64,000 nucleotides of DNA, taken from assembly GCF_008831545.1 (NCBI RefSeq), contig NZ_CP044523.1:2294001-2358000 (forward strand). Reading direction: 5' to 3'. Below the pieces are notes generated by a model. That model was not told where the DNA came from, searched no databases, and saw only the letters and a list, made by a program, of their open reading frames with translations. Below, piece by piece: positions 50,881 to 59,352 of this stretch. Numbering within the stretch: position 1 is the first letter of the stretch; every line of letters begins with the position of its first letter. The translations under genes and the position numbers were made by a program. This DNA is from Halorussus halophilus. GTDB lineage: Archaea > Halobacteriota > Halobacteria > Halobacteriales > Haladaptataceae.

Positions 50881-52455
50881 ATGGGCGAGTCAGACGACAA
50901 TCGAGAACAAACAGTCGAACAGGAACTCGCGGAGGCCCAGCAGGCCAGACGCGGTAGGGAAATAGAGTTCTACGGTGGCCCGGCCGCGAGTGCGATACCC
51001 ATCGCGTTGTTCATCGCGTGGGCCATCTTCCAGAGCGGCGTCTTGCGAATCGGCGACACGACCGGACTCGTCGCCGGTATGCTGGTCGCACTCGTCGTCG
51101 GGATGTTCTTCGCCAAGGGCGACTGGAAGACCTACGCCAACACCATCTTCGAGGGGATGACCCAGCGCGTCGCGGCCACCGCAATCGTCGCGTGGCTCTG
51201 GGCGGGCATGTTCGCCGACACCATCCAGACGGGTGGCTTCGTCGGCGGACTCGTCTGGGCCTCGGAAGCACTCAACGTCGGAGCCACACTGTTCCCCGCG
51301 ATTACGTTCATCCTCGCGGCACTGCTAGCGACGGGCATCGGCACCGGCTACGGGACGACCATCGCGTTCACTGGCCTCTTTTTCCCCGCCGGGATTCTAC
51401 TGGGTGCGAACCCGACGCTCCTGTTCGGAGCGATTCTCTCCGGCGCAGTGTTCGGCGACAACCTCGCACCGGTTTCGGACACCACCATCGTCTCCGCGGT
51501 CACGCAGGACTCGGACATCGGCGGCGTCGTCGCGTCACGGTTCAAGTACGCTATCGTCGCGGCGTCGTTGGCGTTCGTCGCCTACTTGATTGCTGGCAGT
51601 ACGATGTCCGGCGTCGAGATTTCGGCCGCACAGGACGTACTGGCTGGACAAGCCACGTCGGCGGGTCTCGTCCACCTGCTCTCGATTGGCGTGGTCATCT
51701 TCACCGCGATTCGTGGCCGCCACATCGTGGAAGCGATTTCGTGGGGGCTCATCGTGGCAATCGCTTCGAACTTGCTCTTCGGACTCGCGTCGGTGTCCGA
51801 CATGCTCGTGTTCCGCGCGCCGTCGAGCGGTATCACTGAGACGTTCGCCGTCCTGCCGTTCGTGACGACGGTCCCGGCCACGTCCGACCAAATCGGCGTC
51901 GGCGGGTCGATTCTGAACGGTGCGGCCGGGTTCTTCCCGCTCATCGTCCTCACGCTGCTCATCGTCTCGGGCGCACAAATCATGATTCGCGGCGGCGGCT
52001 TCGAAGCCATCCAGAACTGGCTGTTGGAAAACGTCGCGACCAACGTCCGCCGCGCGGAGACGACGATGGTACTCGGCACTGCGAGCGTCAACGCGATGAT
52101 TACCATCAACACGGCGGCCGAAATCGCCATCGCGCCGTACATCGCCCGCATCGGCGAGCGGTTCAACGTCAACGGCTACCGACGCGCGAACATCCTGGAC
52201 GCCAACACCTCCGCGCTGGGCTACATCTTCCCGTGGGCGGGCGGCGTCCTCGTCGGCTACGCCGAGATGCGCACGCTCGTCGGGTCCGACAACTTCCAGT
52301 GGTTCACCCGCGAGATGCTCGTCAACCCCGCCGAAGTCTGGCCGTTCGTCTTCCACGGCTGGTTCCTCTTCGGCGTGTTCCTGATTTCGGCTCTGACCGG
52401 GTTCGGACTGGAGTACATCTCTGACCGCGAGTCCGAGGAGGTGGCCCGCGTATGA
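50881..52455 (+). CDS. NhaC-family Na+/H+ antiporter
   Basis: The protein has 524 residues with about twelve membrane segments. Family features include GTGYGTTIAFTGLFFPAGIL, GAVFGDNLAPVSDTTIVSAV (the conserved Asp-Asn and SDTT motif) and a late NTAAEIAIAPYIARIG. Members exchange sodium for protons or a dicarboxylate/amino-acid pair. In a salt-loving cell sodium export is the likely role. It overlaps the next gene by 4 bases (ATGA). Confidence 0.87.
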   Translation: MGESDDNREQTVEQELAEAQQARRGREIEFYGGPAASAIPIALFIAWAIFQSGVLRIGDTTGLVAGMLVALVVGMFFAKGDWKTYANTIFEGMTQRVAATAIVAWLWAGMFADTIQTGGFVGGLVWASEALNVGATLFPAITFILAALLATGIGTGYGTTIAFTGLFFPAGILLGANPTLLFGAILSGAVFGDNLAPVSDTTIVSAVTQDSDIGGVVASRFKYAIVAASLAFVAYLIAGSTMSGVEISAAQDVLAGQATSAGLVHLLSIGVVIFTAIRGRHIVEAISWGLIVAIASNLLFGLASVSDMLVFRAPSSGITETFAVLPFVTTVPATSDQIGVGGSILNGAAGFFPLIVLTLLIVSGAQIMIRGGGFEAIQNWLLENVATNVRRAETTMVLGTASVNAMITINTAAEIAIAPYIARIGERFNVNGYRRANILDANTSALGYIFPWAGGVLVGYAEMRTLVGSDNFQWFTREMLVNPAEVWPFVFHGWFLFGVFLISALTGFGLEYISDRESEEVARV

Positions 52456-52718
52456 GCCGCAAGCGCAAGTTCTTCGCCGGGATCGGCTTCCGGACGAACA
52501 CGCCCAGTTTCGACGCTGGTGAAGAGATTTCGGCGTTCATCACGGGCTACGACGGTGACGTGCCGGTTGCCCGGATTGGTGATTCGATTCTGCGTATCGA
52601 GGGCGCGCCGGATGGGGCAGTGGACATCCGGGCGATTCTGAAAGTGGAGTCGTTCGACGATTCGAATCATACGGGGACGGCGACGTTCGTGGAGAAGACC
52701 GGGGAATCGGCGTACTAG
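52452..52718 (+). CDS. Small beta-rich protein after NhaC (DUF7513-like)
   Basis: The protein has 88 residues, with ATG overlapping the antiporter stop by 4 bases. Short beta strands are suggested: EEISAFITGYDGDVPVARIG, SILRIEGAPDGAVDIRAILK, TGTATFVEKTG. The pattern recalls a TRAM-like or OB-like fold. I recall the family as DUF7513, function unknown. The overlap implies co-translation with the antiporter. Confidence 0.75.
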   Translation: MSRKRKFFAGIGFRTNTPSFDAGEEISAFITGYDGDVPVARIGDSILRIEGAPDGAVDIRAILKVESFDDSNHTGTATFVEKTGESAY

Positions 52719-52806
52719 TAATTCTGTTTCTTCGTTTTTTGTGTGGTGGTAGTTCGTGGGATTTGGACTGGTACCGCGACAGCGACTACAATTCAATTGA
52801 ATCTCT

Positions 52807-53093
52807 GAACAGCACTATCGCCGAAACCGATGAGAAACCGCCCCGCCCAGCATCGGGATAGCCACATTCCTCCCTAGCCGATTCGCTCGTTTCACTCACT
52901 CATCCACCGGAAGAGCAAGCTCTTCCGAGCCTCGCCTCACTACGCTCAGCGAAACCTCGCGCGGAGTTTGGCGCGACACGAAGTCGCGCAAGCGCACGCC
53001 ATGACCTAAAATCGAATTGCAGGAACCGTCCTGCGCGTGGCTGATGCGGTGCTGGGCGGTGCGGTCTTCTATGTATCGGAAGTAGCTAGCTTC
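52807..53093. repeat. MITE-like dispersed element, copy C
   Basis: 287 bp, the same length as copy A. It starts gaacagcactatcgccgaaa (29 bases identical to 5744-5772) and ends agtagctagcttc. Inner terminal repeats pair the left accgccccgcccagca with gcggtgctgggcggtgcggt at 53046-53065. Inside are agccgattcgctcg, ctcactcatcc and caagcgcacgccatgacc. Bases 52719-52806 and 53094-53238 around it show no gene. Confidence 0.75.
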
Positions 53094-53238
53094 GACCTGT
53101 TGGCAATCCTGTCGCTGTCTGTCACGCCCGAATGTCGAAGTCGCAGTCGTCAACCCTCCGGTTCAGAAACGCCCCTCAACGCTCCTATTTCGTACCCGAT
53201 GCACCACGCTTTTCCACGCGGCACGCGAATCACCGGCT

Positions 53239-53637
53239 ATGGCAGACGACGAAGCCAACGAGCAACCTGACAACGGAGACGAGGGCGAGGAGAAGTCCTT
53301 CCGCGAGCGCGTCGAGGAGATTCGAGAGAAGCGCGCCGAGGAGGGCGAGGGCGACGAAGACCGCCGCGAGAAGATGGAAGAGATGATGGGCGGCGGCCCC
53401 GGTGGCGGCCCCGGCGGCATGGGTGGCGGCGGCAACCCGTTCGCCCAGATGATGGGCGGCATGATGGGCGGCGGTCCCGGTGGCGGGCCCGGCGGCATGG
53501 GTCCCGGCGGCCGACCCGGCGAAAGCGAGAGCGGCGGGAACGAGGAACTCGTCCGCGAGATTCGACAGCTCCGCGACGAGATGCGCGACCAGACCCGAGC
53601 TATCAAGCGCATCGCCGACGCGCTCGAAGACGACTAA
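53239..53637 (+). CDS. Gly/Met-rich low-complexity protein with coiled-coil ends
   Basis: The protein has 132 residues. Residues 18-48 are a charged helix (FRERVEEIREKRAEEGEGDE), the middle (49-93) is Gly/Met/Pro repeats (MMGGGPGGGPGGMGGGG and a near copy), and the end is another helix with heptads (ELVREIRQLRDEMRDQTRAI). The DNA of the middle is a direct duplication of about 40 bases. I recognise no family. It may be an oligomeric scaffold; nothing more can be supported. Confidence 0.7.
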   Translation: MADDEANEQPDNGDEGEEKSFRERVEEIREKRAEEGEGDEDRREKMEEMMGGGPGGGPGGMGGGGNPFAQMMGGMMGGGPGGGPGGMGPGGRPGESESGGNEELVREIRQLRDEMRDQTRAIKRIADALEDD

Positions 53638-53748
53638 GCAGACGGCACCGCGAGCGGGCACCACAGCCGCTTTTTCGTCGCTCCTCACGTTGTCAGTAGC
53701 ACCGCGTCACGGCTCTCGATAGACCCAACAGTTTCCGCGAGCCGTGGA

Positions 53749-53756
53749 CTTATTAG
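53749..53756 (+). promoter_or_regulatory. TATA box of the second MFS gene
   Basis: The sequence cttattag about 34 bases before the GTG at 53786 suggests transcription from about 53778. This rejects the upstream in-frame GTG at 53744 as the start. Confidence 0.5.
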
Positions 53757-53785
53757 CGTCACACCTACTATTTCGATTCGTAACA

Positions 53786-55078
53786 GTGGGCGAATCGGCA
53801 AACGGGTCACTCGGCCTGTTCGGCAATCGCGAGTTCGTCGCGCTCGCCAGCACCGCGTTCGCCCGGAGTCAAGCCTACTCGACGATTCTCATCGCGTTGG
53901 CACTCTACGCCGACCTCTTCCAGACATCTGGTACCGTCGAGGGACTGTTCGGCACAGCGTTCGCCGCGATTCAGTTGCTCATCGTGCTTCCGTTGGGTCG
54001 CTGGGTAGACCTGCAGGACTCGAAGAAGTTCCTCTTGGTTGGCTTGGGCTTGAACGTCGTCGTCTTCGTCGCGTTCGCGTTCGCCTCTTCCGTTTCGGAC
54101 GTCATCCTCATCCGGATGGTGCAGGGTCTGAGCGCGTCCATTCTCTGGCTAACCGGCACGACCGTCGTCGGCGAAATCAGTCCCGACGAATCGCGTGGCC
54201 TCTGGATAGGAACGTACAACCAAGTCGGCGCGTTCTCCAGCCTCTTCGGCGACATCTTCGGCGGTTTACTGCTGTACGTCTACGGCTTCCAAGCCACCTA
54301 CGCAGTGCTGTCGGTGATTACGATTGGGGCATTTCTCGCAGTCTGGGGCTTCCTCCGGGACAATCCCGGCGGGAAAGCCGACCCCGAGGAGACCAGCGGC
54401 CGCGACGCCATCAAGACCTTGATGGGCCGCCGCGCGATTCAGGCGCTCGTCTTCTTCCGCGGCGCGTTCAGCGTGGGCAAGATGGCAGTCATCATCTTCC
54501 TGCCAATCTACGCCCGCACCGAATTCGGCATCAACCCGCTCGTCATCGGCGGCATCATGGCCGGTGGGAAGTTAACGAAATCGCTCACGCAAGGCAAGGT
54601 CGGCGACTGGACCGACCGCTTCGGCAGTCGCTACCGGTTCATCTTCGCCGGGGCACTCGTCTACGCCGTCGGCACCGCCATGGTACCGTTGGCAGGATTC
54701 GCAGAGTCGTACATTCCCAGTGTCACACTCACCGCACTCGGAAGCGAACTCGTACTTCCGGGGGCGTTCTTCGTCCTCTTCTCGGCCTACGCCGTCCTCG
54801 GCGTCGGCGACAGCCTGCGGCTCCCGGCCAGCATGGCACTGTTCGTGGAGGAGGGCGAACACTTCGACGCGGTGGGGTCCTCGCTCTCTTTGCGCTCCAT
54901 CTCGTGGAAAGTCGGGCAAGTCGGCGGGCCAGTGCTAGTCGGCTTCATCTGGGACGCGACGAGCGTCCTGATTGCCTTCTGGACCGCCGCCGGGTTCATC
55001 GTCGTCTCCTCGGTGGTCTTTACGGCCCTGTTCGCGGTGGAGCCAGCGCCGGAGGTTGACGCGGTGGCTGGGGATTAG
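53786..55078 (+). CDS. MFS transporter
   Basis: The protein has 430 residues from the GTG at 53786. Eleven to twelve membrane segments are predicted, with signature-like LPLGRWVDLQDSKKFLLVG between segments 2 and 3 and GKVGDWTDRFGSRYRFIFAG in the second half. It is of the drug/metabolite-efflux MFS type; substrate unknown. It is convergent with the small gene at 55109. Confidence 0.87.
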   Translation: MGESANGSLGLFGNREFVALASTAFARSQAYSTILIALALYADLFQTSGTVEGLFGTAFAAIQLLIVLPLGRWVDLQDSKKFLLVGLGLNVVVFVAFAFASSVSDVILIRMVQGLSASILWLTGTTVVGEISPDESRGLWIGTYNQVGAFSSLFGDIFGGLLLYVYGFQATYAVLSVITIGAFLAVWGFLRDNPGGKADPEETSGRDAIKTLMGRRAIQALVFFRGAFSVGKMAVIIFLPIYARTEFGINPLVIGGIMAGGKLTKSLTQGKVGDWTDRFGSRYRFIFAGALVYAVGTAMVPLAGFAESYIPSVTLTALGSELVLPGAFFVLFSAYAVLGVGDSLRLPASMALFVEEGEHFDAVGSSLSLRSISWKVGQVGGPVLVGFIWDATSVLIAFWTAAGFIVVSSVVFTALFAVEPAPEVDAVAGD

Positions 55079-55108
55079 GGCAACAAAGTCGCAGAAAGTG
55101 GGGATTCC

Positions 55109-55375
55109 TTAGACTGCCATCTCGCTGGCGTGCTTGACGACGGTCAGCGCCTCAGCGTCGATGGACTCCGTGTCGAGGAAGTGCGGGACGTAGTTGCGCT
55201 TCTCGAAGTCCTCCCGCTCGTCTTCCGTGCCGATGACGCACCAGAGTTGCGGTTCGTCCGGACCGTGCCAGTCGCCCTGTCGGCTGATGGAGAAGCAGAC
55301 CCGCTCGCCGTCGTCGTACTCGATGACGGCGTCCTTGCGGATGCCGGGGTCGCCGTGGATGATGAGTCGCTTCAT
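55109..55375 (-). CDS. HAH_0734-family protein
   Basis: The protein has 88 residues from the ATG at 55375: MKRLIIHGDPGIRKDAVIEY, then DGERVCFSISRQGDWHGPDE, PQLWCVIGTEDEREDFEKRN and a C-terminal helix. The sequence fits the small haloarchaeal family I recall as HAH_0734, function unknown. Cys residues are isolated, so no metal site is evident. It is divergent from pyrF with 100 bases between. Confidence 0.8.
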   Translation of the reverse strand: MKRLIIHGDPGIRKDAVIEYDDGERVCFSISRQGDWHGPDEPQLWCVIGTEDEREDFEKRNYVPHFLDTESIDAEALTVVKHASEMAV

Positions 55376-55475
55376 GCTCGTGGATTCGGAAAGAGCCTGT
55401 TTAAGCGCTTCGGGACTGCGCGACGAGCGGCGAGTAGGAACGTTTGTAACCGCCCCGGTGAAATTTCTGCGACAG

Positions 55476-56282
55476 ATGACAGCCTTCTTCGACCGCGTGG
55501 CCGACCGCATCGACGCCATCGACAGCATCCTCTCGGTCGGCCTCGACCCCGACGAAGACCGACTCCCCGAGGAGGTTCGGGACGCCGACCTCCCGCGCTG
55601 GGCGTTCAACCGCCGAATCATCGACGCGACCCACGAACACGCCGCGGTGTTCAAGCCCAACGCGGCCTTCTACGAGGACCCCGACGGCTGGCGGTCGCTG
55701 GAAAAAACGGTCGAGCACGCCCACGGGAAGAGCGTTCCAGTACTGCTCGACGCCAAGCGTGCCGACATCGGGAACACCTCCCGGCAGTACGCCCAAATCC
55801 TCGACAAAGTGGACGCCATCACGCTGAATCCGTATCTCGGACAGGACGCGCTGGCTCCGTTCCTCGACCGCGAGGACGCAGGCTGTGTCCTGCTCTGTCG
55901 CACCTCGAACCCCGGCGGTGCGGACGTGCAGGAACTCGAACTGGAATCGGGCAAACTCGTCTACGAGGCAGTCGCAGACATGGCGAGCAACCAGTGGAAC
56001 GAGAACGGAAATATCGGTCTCGTCGTCGGTGCAACCACGCCAGACGAACTCTACGCCATCCGCGAGCGCGTGCCGGACCTGCCGTTCTTGGTGCCGGGCG
56101 TCGGCGCGCAGGGCGGCGACGAGAAAGCGGCGGCGACCTGCGCCACCGCGAGCAACGGCGCGGGCCTCGTCAACTCGACTCGTGGCATCATCTTCGCGGG
56201 CGAAGAGTCGGAGTTGGCGTTCGACGACGCGGCAGGCGAGGCCGCCGCCGAGTTGAAGGCACGACTGAATCAGTATCGGTGA
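55476..56282 (+). CDS. pyrF: Orotidine 5'-phosphate decarboxylase
   Basis: The protein has 268 residues, the longer type of PyrF. The active-site block is LLDAKRADIGNTSRQYAQ, with SVGLDPDEDRLPEEV at the start, KPNAAFYEDPDGW, and FLVPGVGAQGGDEKAA plus NSTRGIIFAG at the phosphate site. It converts OMP to UMP, the last step of de novo pyrimidine synthesis. The start is the ATG at 55476; an in-frame ATG at 55194 would overlap the gene on the opposite strand. It is a single gene. Confidence 0.94.
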   Translation: MTAFFDRVADRIDAIDSILSVGLDPDEDRLPEEVRDADLPRWAFNRRIIDATHEHAAVFKPNAAFYEDPDGWRSLEKTVEHAHGKSVPVLLDAKRADIGNTSRQYAQILDKVDAITLNPYLGQDALAPFLDREDAGCVLLCRTSNPGGADVQELELESGKLVYEAVADMASNQWNENGNIGLVVGATTPDELYAIRERVPDLPFLVPGVGAQGGDEKAAATCATASNGAGLVNSTRGIIFAGEESELAFDDAAGEAAAELKARLNQYR

Positions 56283-56336
56283 CGACCGAGAACCAGTATC
56301 GACAATTCTAATCGCCGTCGCTCCCAACTCCGAATC

Positions 56337-56606
56337 GTGACAGACGAGATTCGCTCTAGCCGTCCTATCTTCGCCGTCGTCGCCGTCGTCGTAATCGCGC
56401 TCTCCGGACTCATGGGTGCGGTCGTCGGCACGACCGGACAAGAACGCGGGCGGGCGATGGAACTGCTCGGCGTCGAGTTGTTCCAGTTCTCGCCCGTCTC
56501 GATGGCGCTGTTCGGGATGGTGTTGACCACCTGCGTACTGGCACTGCTGTTCGGACTCGTGAGTTTCGCGTCGAAGCGCGACGGCGAGGCGGTTTCGGGG
56601 CGGTAA
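56337..56606 (+). CDS. Small two-helix membrane protein (DUF7520-like)
   Basis: The protein has 89 residues from a GTG start: a first membrane helix at about 10-30 (IFAVVAVVVIALSGLMGAVV) and a second at about 52-76. I recall the family as DUF7520, function unknown. The gene lies between pyrF and the acetyltransferase gene, same strand, gaps of 54 and 31 bases. Confidence 0.72.
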   Translation: MTDEIRSSRPIFAVVAVVVIALSGLMGAVVGTTGQERGRAMELLGVELFQFSPVSMALFGMVLTTCVLALLFGLVSFASKRDGEAVSGR

Positions 56607-56637
56607 GAATTTACGAGTTCCCTCCGAGTCGCCAGCT

Positions 56638-57057
56638 TTGGCAGACCCCCGAATCGAGGAACTGACGACCGAGGAGGAGTGGGACGCGGCGATTCCGATT
56701 CTCAAGGAGCTCTGGACCGATGCGAGCGATGAGTTCGTCCGCTCGTGGCGCGACGAAGACGGCTATCGGCTGTTCGGTCTTTTCGTGGACGAGGAACTGC
56801 GAGGCGTCGTCGGTCTCTCGATTCAGCGCGTCCTCCACCACGCTCGCCACGCGTGGATTCACGACTTCGTGGTGACAGCGGCGCATCGCGGAGAGGGATA
56901 CGGAAGCGAACTGCTCGACTTCGTCGAATCGTGGGCCGAAGCGCGGGACTGCAAGTACGTCGCGCTGGCGAACCGGGAGGGCAACGACGACGCGCTCGAA
57001 TTCTACGAGGGCGAGGGGATGGAACGGTGGGGCTACGTGGTCGAGACGGAGCTTTGA
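56638..57057 (+). CDS. GNAT-family N-acetyltransferase
   Basis: The protein has 139 residues from a TTG at 56638. The acetyl-CoA motif is VVTAAHRGEGYGSELLDFVE (R/Q-x-x-G-x-G/A type), followed by DALEFYEGEGMERWGYVVE. It acetylates an amine in the cytoplasm; substrate unknown. No ATG or GTG lies close to the conserved start, so TTG is the only good choice. An in-frame stretch after its stop (57058-57219) looks coding-like. Confidence 0.83.
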   Translation: MADPRIEELTTEEEWDAAIPILKELWTDASDEFVRSWRDEDGYRLFGLFVDEELRGVVGLSIQRVLHHARHAWIHDFVVTAAHRGEGYGSELLDFVESWAEARDCKYVALANREGNDDALEFYEGEGMERWGYVVETEL

Positions 57058-57219
57058 ACGGAACCGTCTCGAAAGGCATCGAACATTCAAGCCGTCTGCA
57101 TCTACACCGATTTCGCAATCGTCGCGACGAGCATCGTGGTCGTCTCGCTCGTCTTACAGCATCCGGAAGTCGCGCTAGCGGCGGCCCACGCGAGTTTCGG
57201 CGGCCAGTGGACCACCTAA
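57058..57219 (+). pseudogene. Possible remnant of a membrane-protein gene
   Basis: Reading directly on from the acetyltransferase stop in the same frame there is a 53-codon open stretch with haloarchaeal codon use: IQAVCIYTDFAIVATSIVVV, then SLVLQHPEVALAAAHASFGG, QWTT and stop. It has one hydrophobic segment but no ATG or early GTG/TTG. It may be a fragment of a decayed gene or a small protein with an unusual start. Weak evidence. Confidence 0.3.
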
Positions 57220-57269
57220 TCGTCTCGCTGTCGGCCGTCCCTCTCACCACGACTGGGAGAACTGGTGCA

Positions 57270-57707
57270 TCAGTCGGAGTTCGTGAACTGACCGCCCGAC
57301 AAATCGGTCGAATCCCGGAACGCTGGCCAGGCATCGCAGAGGTAGAGACCGAACGGCAGCCACCAGAGCAGGTCGTTCGTGAGGACGAGGACGACCGTTG
57401 ACGGTGGCCAAGCACCAGTGACGATGACGAAGGCGAACCCGAGTGGACCGAGCAGTTTCCCGGCGAGGCCGACTGCGGCGACGAGCCAACCTCGTTCTGG
57501 TGCGCGAGCGACCTCCAGATACAGGATTCCGTACAGGCCGATGACCATCCCGAGCGTCATGAAAATCTCGGGGTGACGCATCGGTGCCATTCCGGCGAAG
57601 CGGAACAACCACTGGGGGTCGATTGCTGCGTAGAGGCCCCACGCCATGTTGTACACGCCAGCGAGAACGAACGTAATCCGGTGGACTCGACGCCGCGGAA
57701 TCACCAC
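57270..57707 (-). CDS. Four-helix membrane protein of unknown function
   Basis: The protein has 145 residues and four predicted membrane segments: ITFVLAGVYNMAWGLYAAI, then IFMTLGMVIGLYGILYLEVA, LVAAVGLAGKLLGPLGFAFV and VVLVLTNDLLWWLPFGLYLC. The pattern ND near the fourth helix and the repeated Gly resemble alkane- or DoxX-like small membrane families, but I cannot name it. It is a single gene, 119 bases after the TRIC gene on the same strand. Confidence 0.65.
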   Translation of the reverse strand: MVIPRRRVHRITFVLAGVYNMAWGLYAAIDPQWLFRFAGMAPMRHPEIFMTLGMVIGLYGILYLEVARAPERGWLVAAVGLAGKLLGPLGFAFVIVTGAWPPSTVVLVLTNDLLWWLPFGLYLCDAWPAFRDSTDLSGGQFTNSD

Positions 57708-57826
57708 GAACTCATCTCTCTGCTCGTCCTACTCGATGACTGCAACTTAATTCCTCCTGACTTCCCAATCCATCCAGCACGGTCGCTGACCCTCAGCACC
57801 GTTTCGGAGTCGCAATAACCGTCCTC

Positions 57827-58438
57827 TCAGACGGTCGGCAGTTCCCACTCGTAGCGAATCGCAAGCAAGCGAAGGACGAAGACGACGGCGGCACAGACGA
57901 GGGCGCTCGGTCGGCGACCGATGCCGACAGTCGTCGCTAGCCAGAAGACCACGCCGCCGAGTATCGCGCAGGTCGCGTAGAAGTCTTCGACGAGGACGAA
58001 CGGGACGTTCTGGAGTAAGAGGTCACTGACGAGGCCGCCACCGACGCCCGTCACGGTCGCGAGGACGACCACGCCGAACGGCGAGAGACCCGCGCTGGTG
58101 GCAACGAGCGCACCGGTCGTGGCGAACGCCGCGAGACCGACCGCGTCCGGCAAGAGGACCAGCGAGTGGTCGGTCCGGTCCGCGACGCCGAAGTGGCCCA
58201 GCGCGACGGCGACGGCGACCCCGAGGAGCGCGACGCTCACGTCGGTGGTCGAACGGAGCGCCACCGGGACGGAGTCCACGAGCAAGTCGCGGGTGACGCC
58301 ACCGCCGAGGGCGGTCATCACGCCGAGGACAGCGACACCCAAGAGGTCGAACTCGGCGTCGATAGCGCGCAGGGAACCGACGACGGCGAACGCGAGCAGA
58401 CCCACGACGTTCATCACCGCGAAGGAGTCCAGCGCCAT
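57827..58438 (-). CDS. TRIC-type cation channel (UPF0126/YadS family)
   Basis: The protein has 203 residues and seven membrane segments, made of two similar halves. Each half has the Gly-rich block: VMTALGGGVTRDLLVDSVP and TVTGVGGGLVSDLLLQNVP. This is the trimeric intracellular cation channel fold of prokaryotes. It may let potassium pass. The ATG overlaps the stop of the SAM-hydroxide adenosyltransferase gene by 1 base. Confidence 0.85.
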   Translation of the reverse strand: MALDSFAVMNVVGLLAFAVVGSLRAIDAEFDLLGVAVLGVMTALGGGVTRDLLVDSVPVALRSTTDVSVALLGVAVAVALGHFGVADRTDHSLVLLPDAVGLAAFATTGALVATSAGLSPFGVVVLATVTGVGGGLVSDLLLQNVPFVLVEDFYATCAILGGVVFWLATTVGIGRRPSALVCAAVVFVLRLLAIRYEWELPTV

Positions 58439-59214
58439 CAGCGCTCCAGTCGGAGTTCATCTCCGACGTCGAGGGAGAACGCCTCGTCACCTCGGCCTCG
58501 GTTCACCGCGAGTTCGACGTTGCCGTGGCTCCCGACCGTGAGGAGTCGCTGACCTGCGGGGAGTTTCGCGTAGGCGTCGGTGACGGGGGCGGTTTGGCCG
58601 TTGACCGTAGCTTCTCGTTTGCCCGCCAGCAGGTCGCCCGGCAGGTTCGTGACGACGTTTCCGAAGCCGTCTACGACGAGGACTTCGCCGATTGCGACTT
58701 CGTGGTCAGATTCGTCGTCTACTTCGATTTGAGGTTCCGGGAATCGCAGGTCTACGTACTCGTCGGCGGGCGTGATGCGTTCGATGGTTTCCAGCGATTC
58801 GACGCCTGCCTCGTGCACGTCGGCGGCGGCGGGCGCGAACACGTCGCGGCCGTGGAAGGTGGTGCTTTCCGTGTCTGCGTACTCGACTTCGAAGACCACC
58901 AGAGCAGTGTCTTCCGAGCAGAGTTCGCGTGCGACGGGAAGCAACACGCCGTTGTCCGGGCCGACGAGCGCGTGGTCGCCTGCCCGAATCGCGAGTGCCT
59001 TGCGGTCGGTGCCGACGCCGGGGTCTACGACGACGAGGTGGACCGCTGGCGGGAAGTACGGCAGGACTTCTCGGAGCCAGAACGCCGCCGTCTGGACGTT
59101 CTGTCGCGGGAAGTCGTGGGCGACGTCCACGAGTCGGGTGTCGGTGCGTTGGAGCATGACGCCCTTCATCGCCGCCGGGTACGGCGTGCCGAAGTCGGAG
59201 GCGAGTGTTATCAT
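58438..59214 (-). CDS. SAM hydroxide adenosyltransferase (DUF62 family)
   Basis: The protein has 258 residues. Motifs of the chlorinase/fluorinase-like family: ITLASDFGTPYPAAMKGVM at the start, VVVDPGVGTDRKALAIR, HALVGPDNGVLLP, and C-terminal VLVVDGFGNVVTNLPGD. Members split S-adenosylmethionine to adenosine and methionine with hydroxide; some archaeal ones are of this type. It is the first gene of a two-gene unit with the TRIC channel. Confidence 0.88.
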   Translation of the reverse strand: MITLASDFGTPYPAAMKGVMLQRTDTRLVDVAHDFPRQNVQTAAFWLREVLPYFPPAVHLVVVDPGVGTDRKALAIRAGDHALVGPDNGVLLPVARELCSEDTALVVFEVEYADTESTTFHGRDVFAPAAADVHEAGVESLETIERITPADEYVDLRFPEPQIEVDDESDHEVAIGEVLVVDGFGNVVTNLPGDLLAGKREATVNGQTAPVTDAYAKLPAGQRLLTVGSHGNVELAVNRGRGDEAFSLDVGDELRLER

Positions 59215-59352
59215 AGCTGGGTGTTTGGGGGTCGGTGCTGTAAAGGGGGTGGGAACGACGTGATGGAGTTGCTACTTCGAGGTGGAGTGCTGTGAGGAGC
59301 GCAGTGAATTCGGACGAAAAACGGAGAAGCGAACCTCAGATGGTAAGACGGG

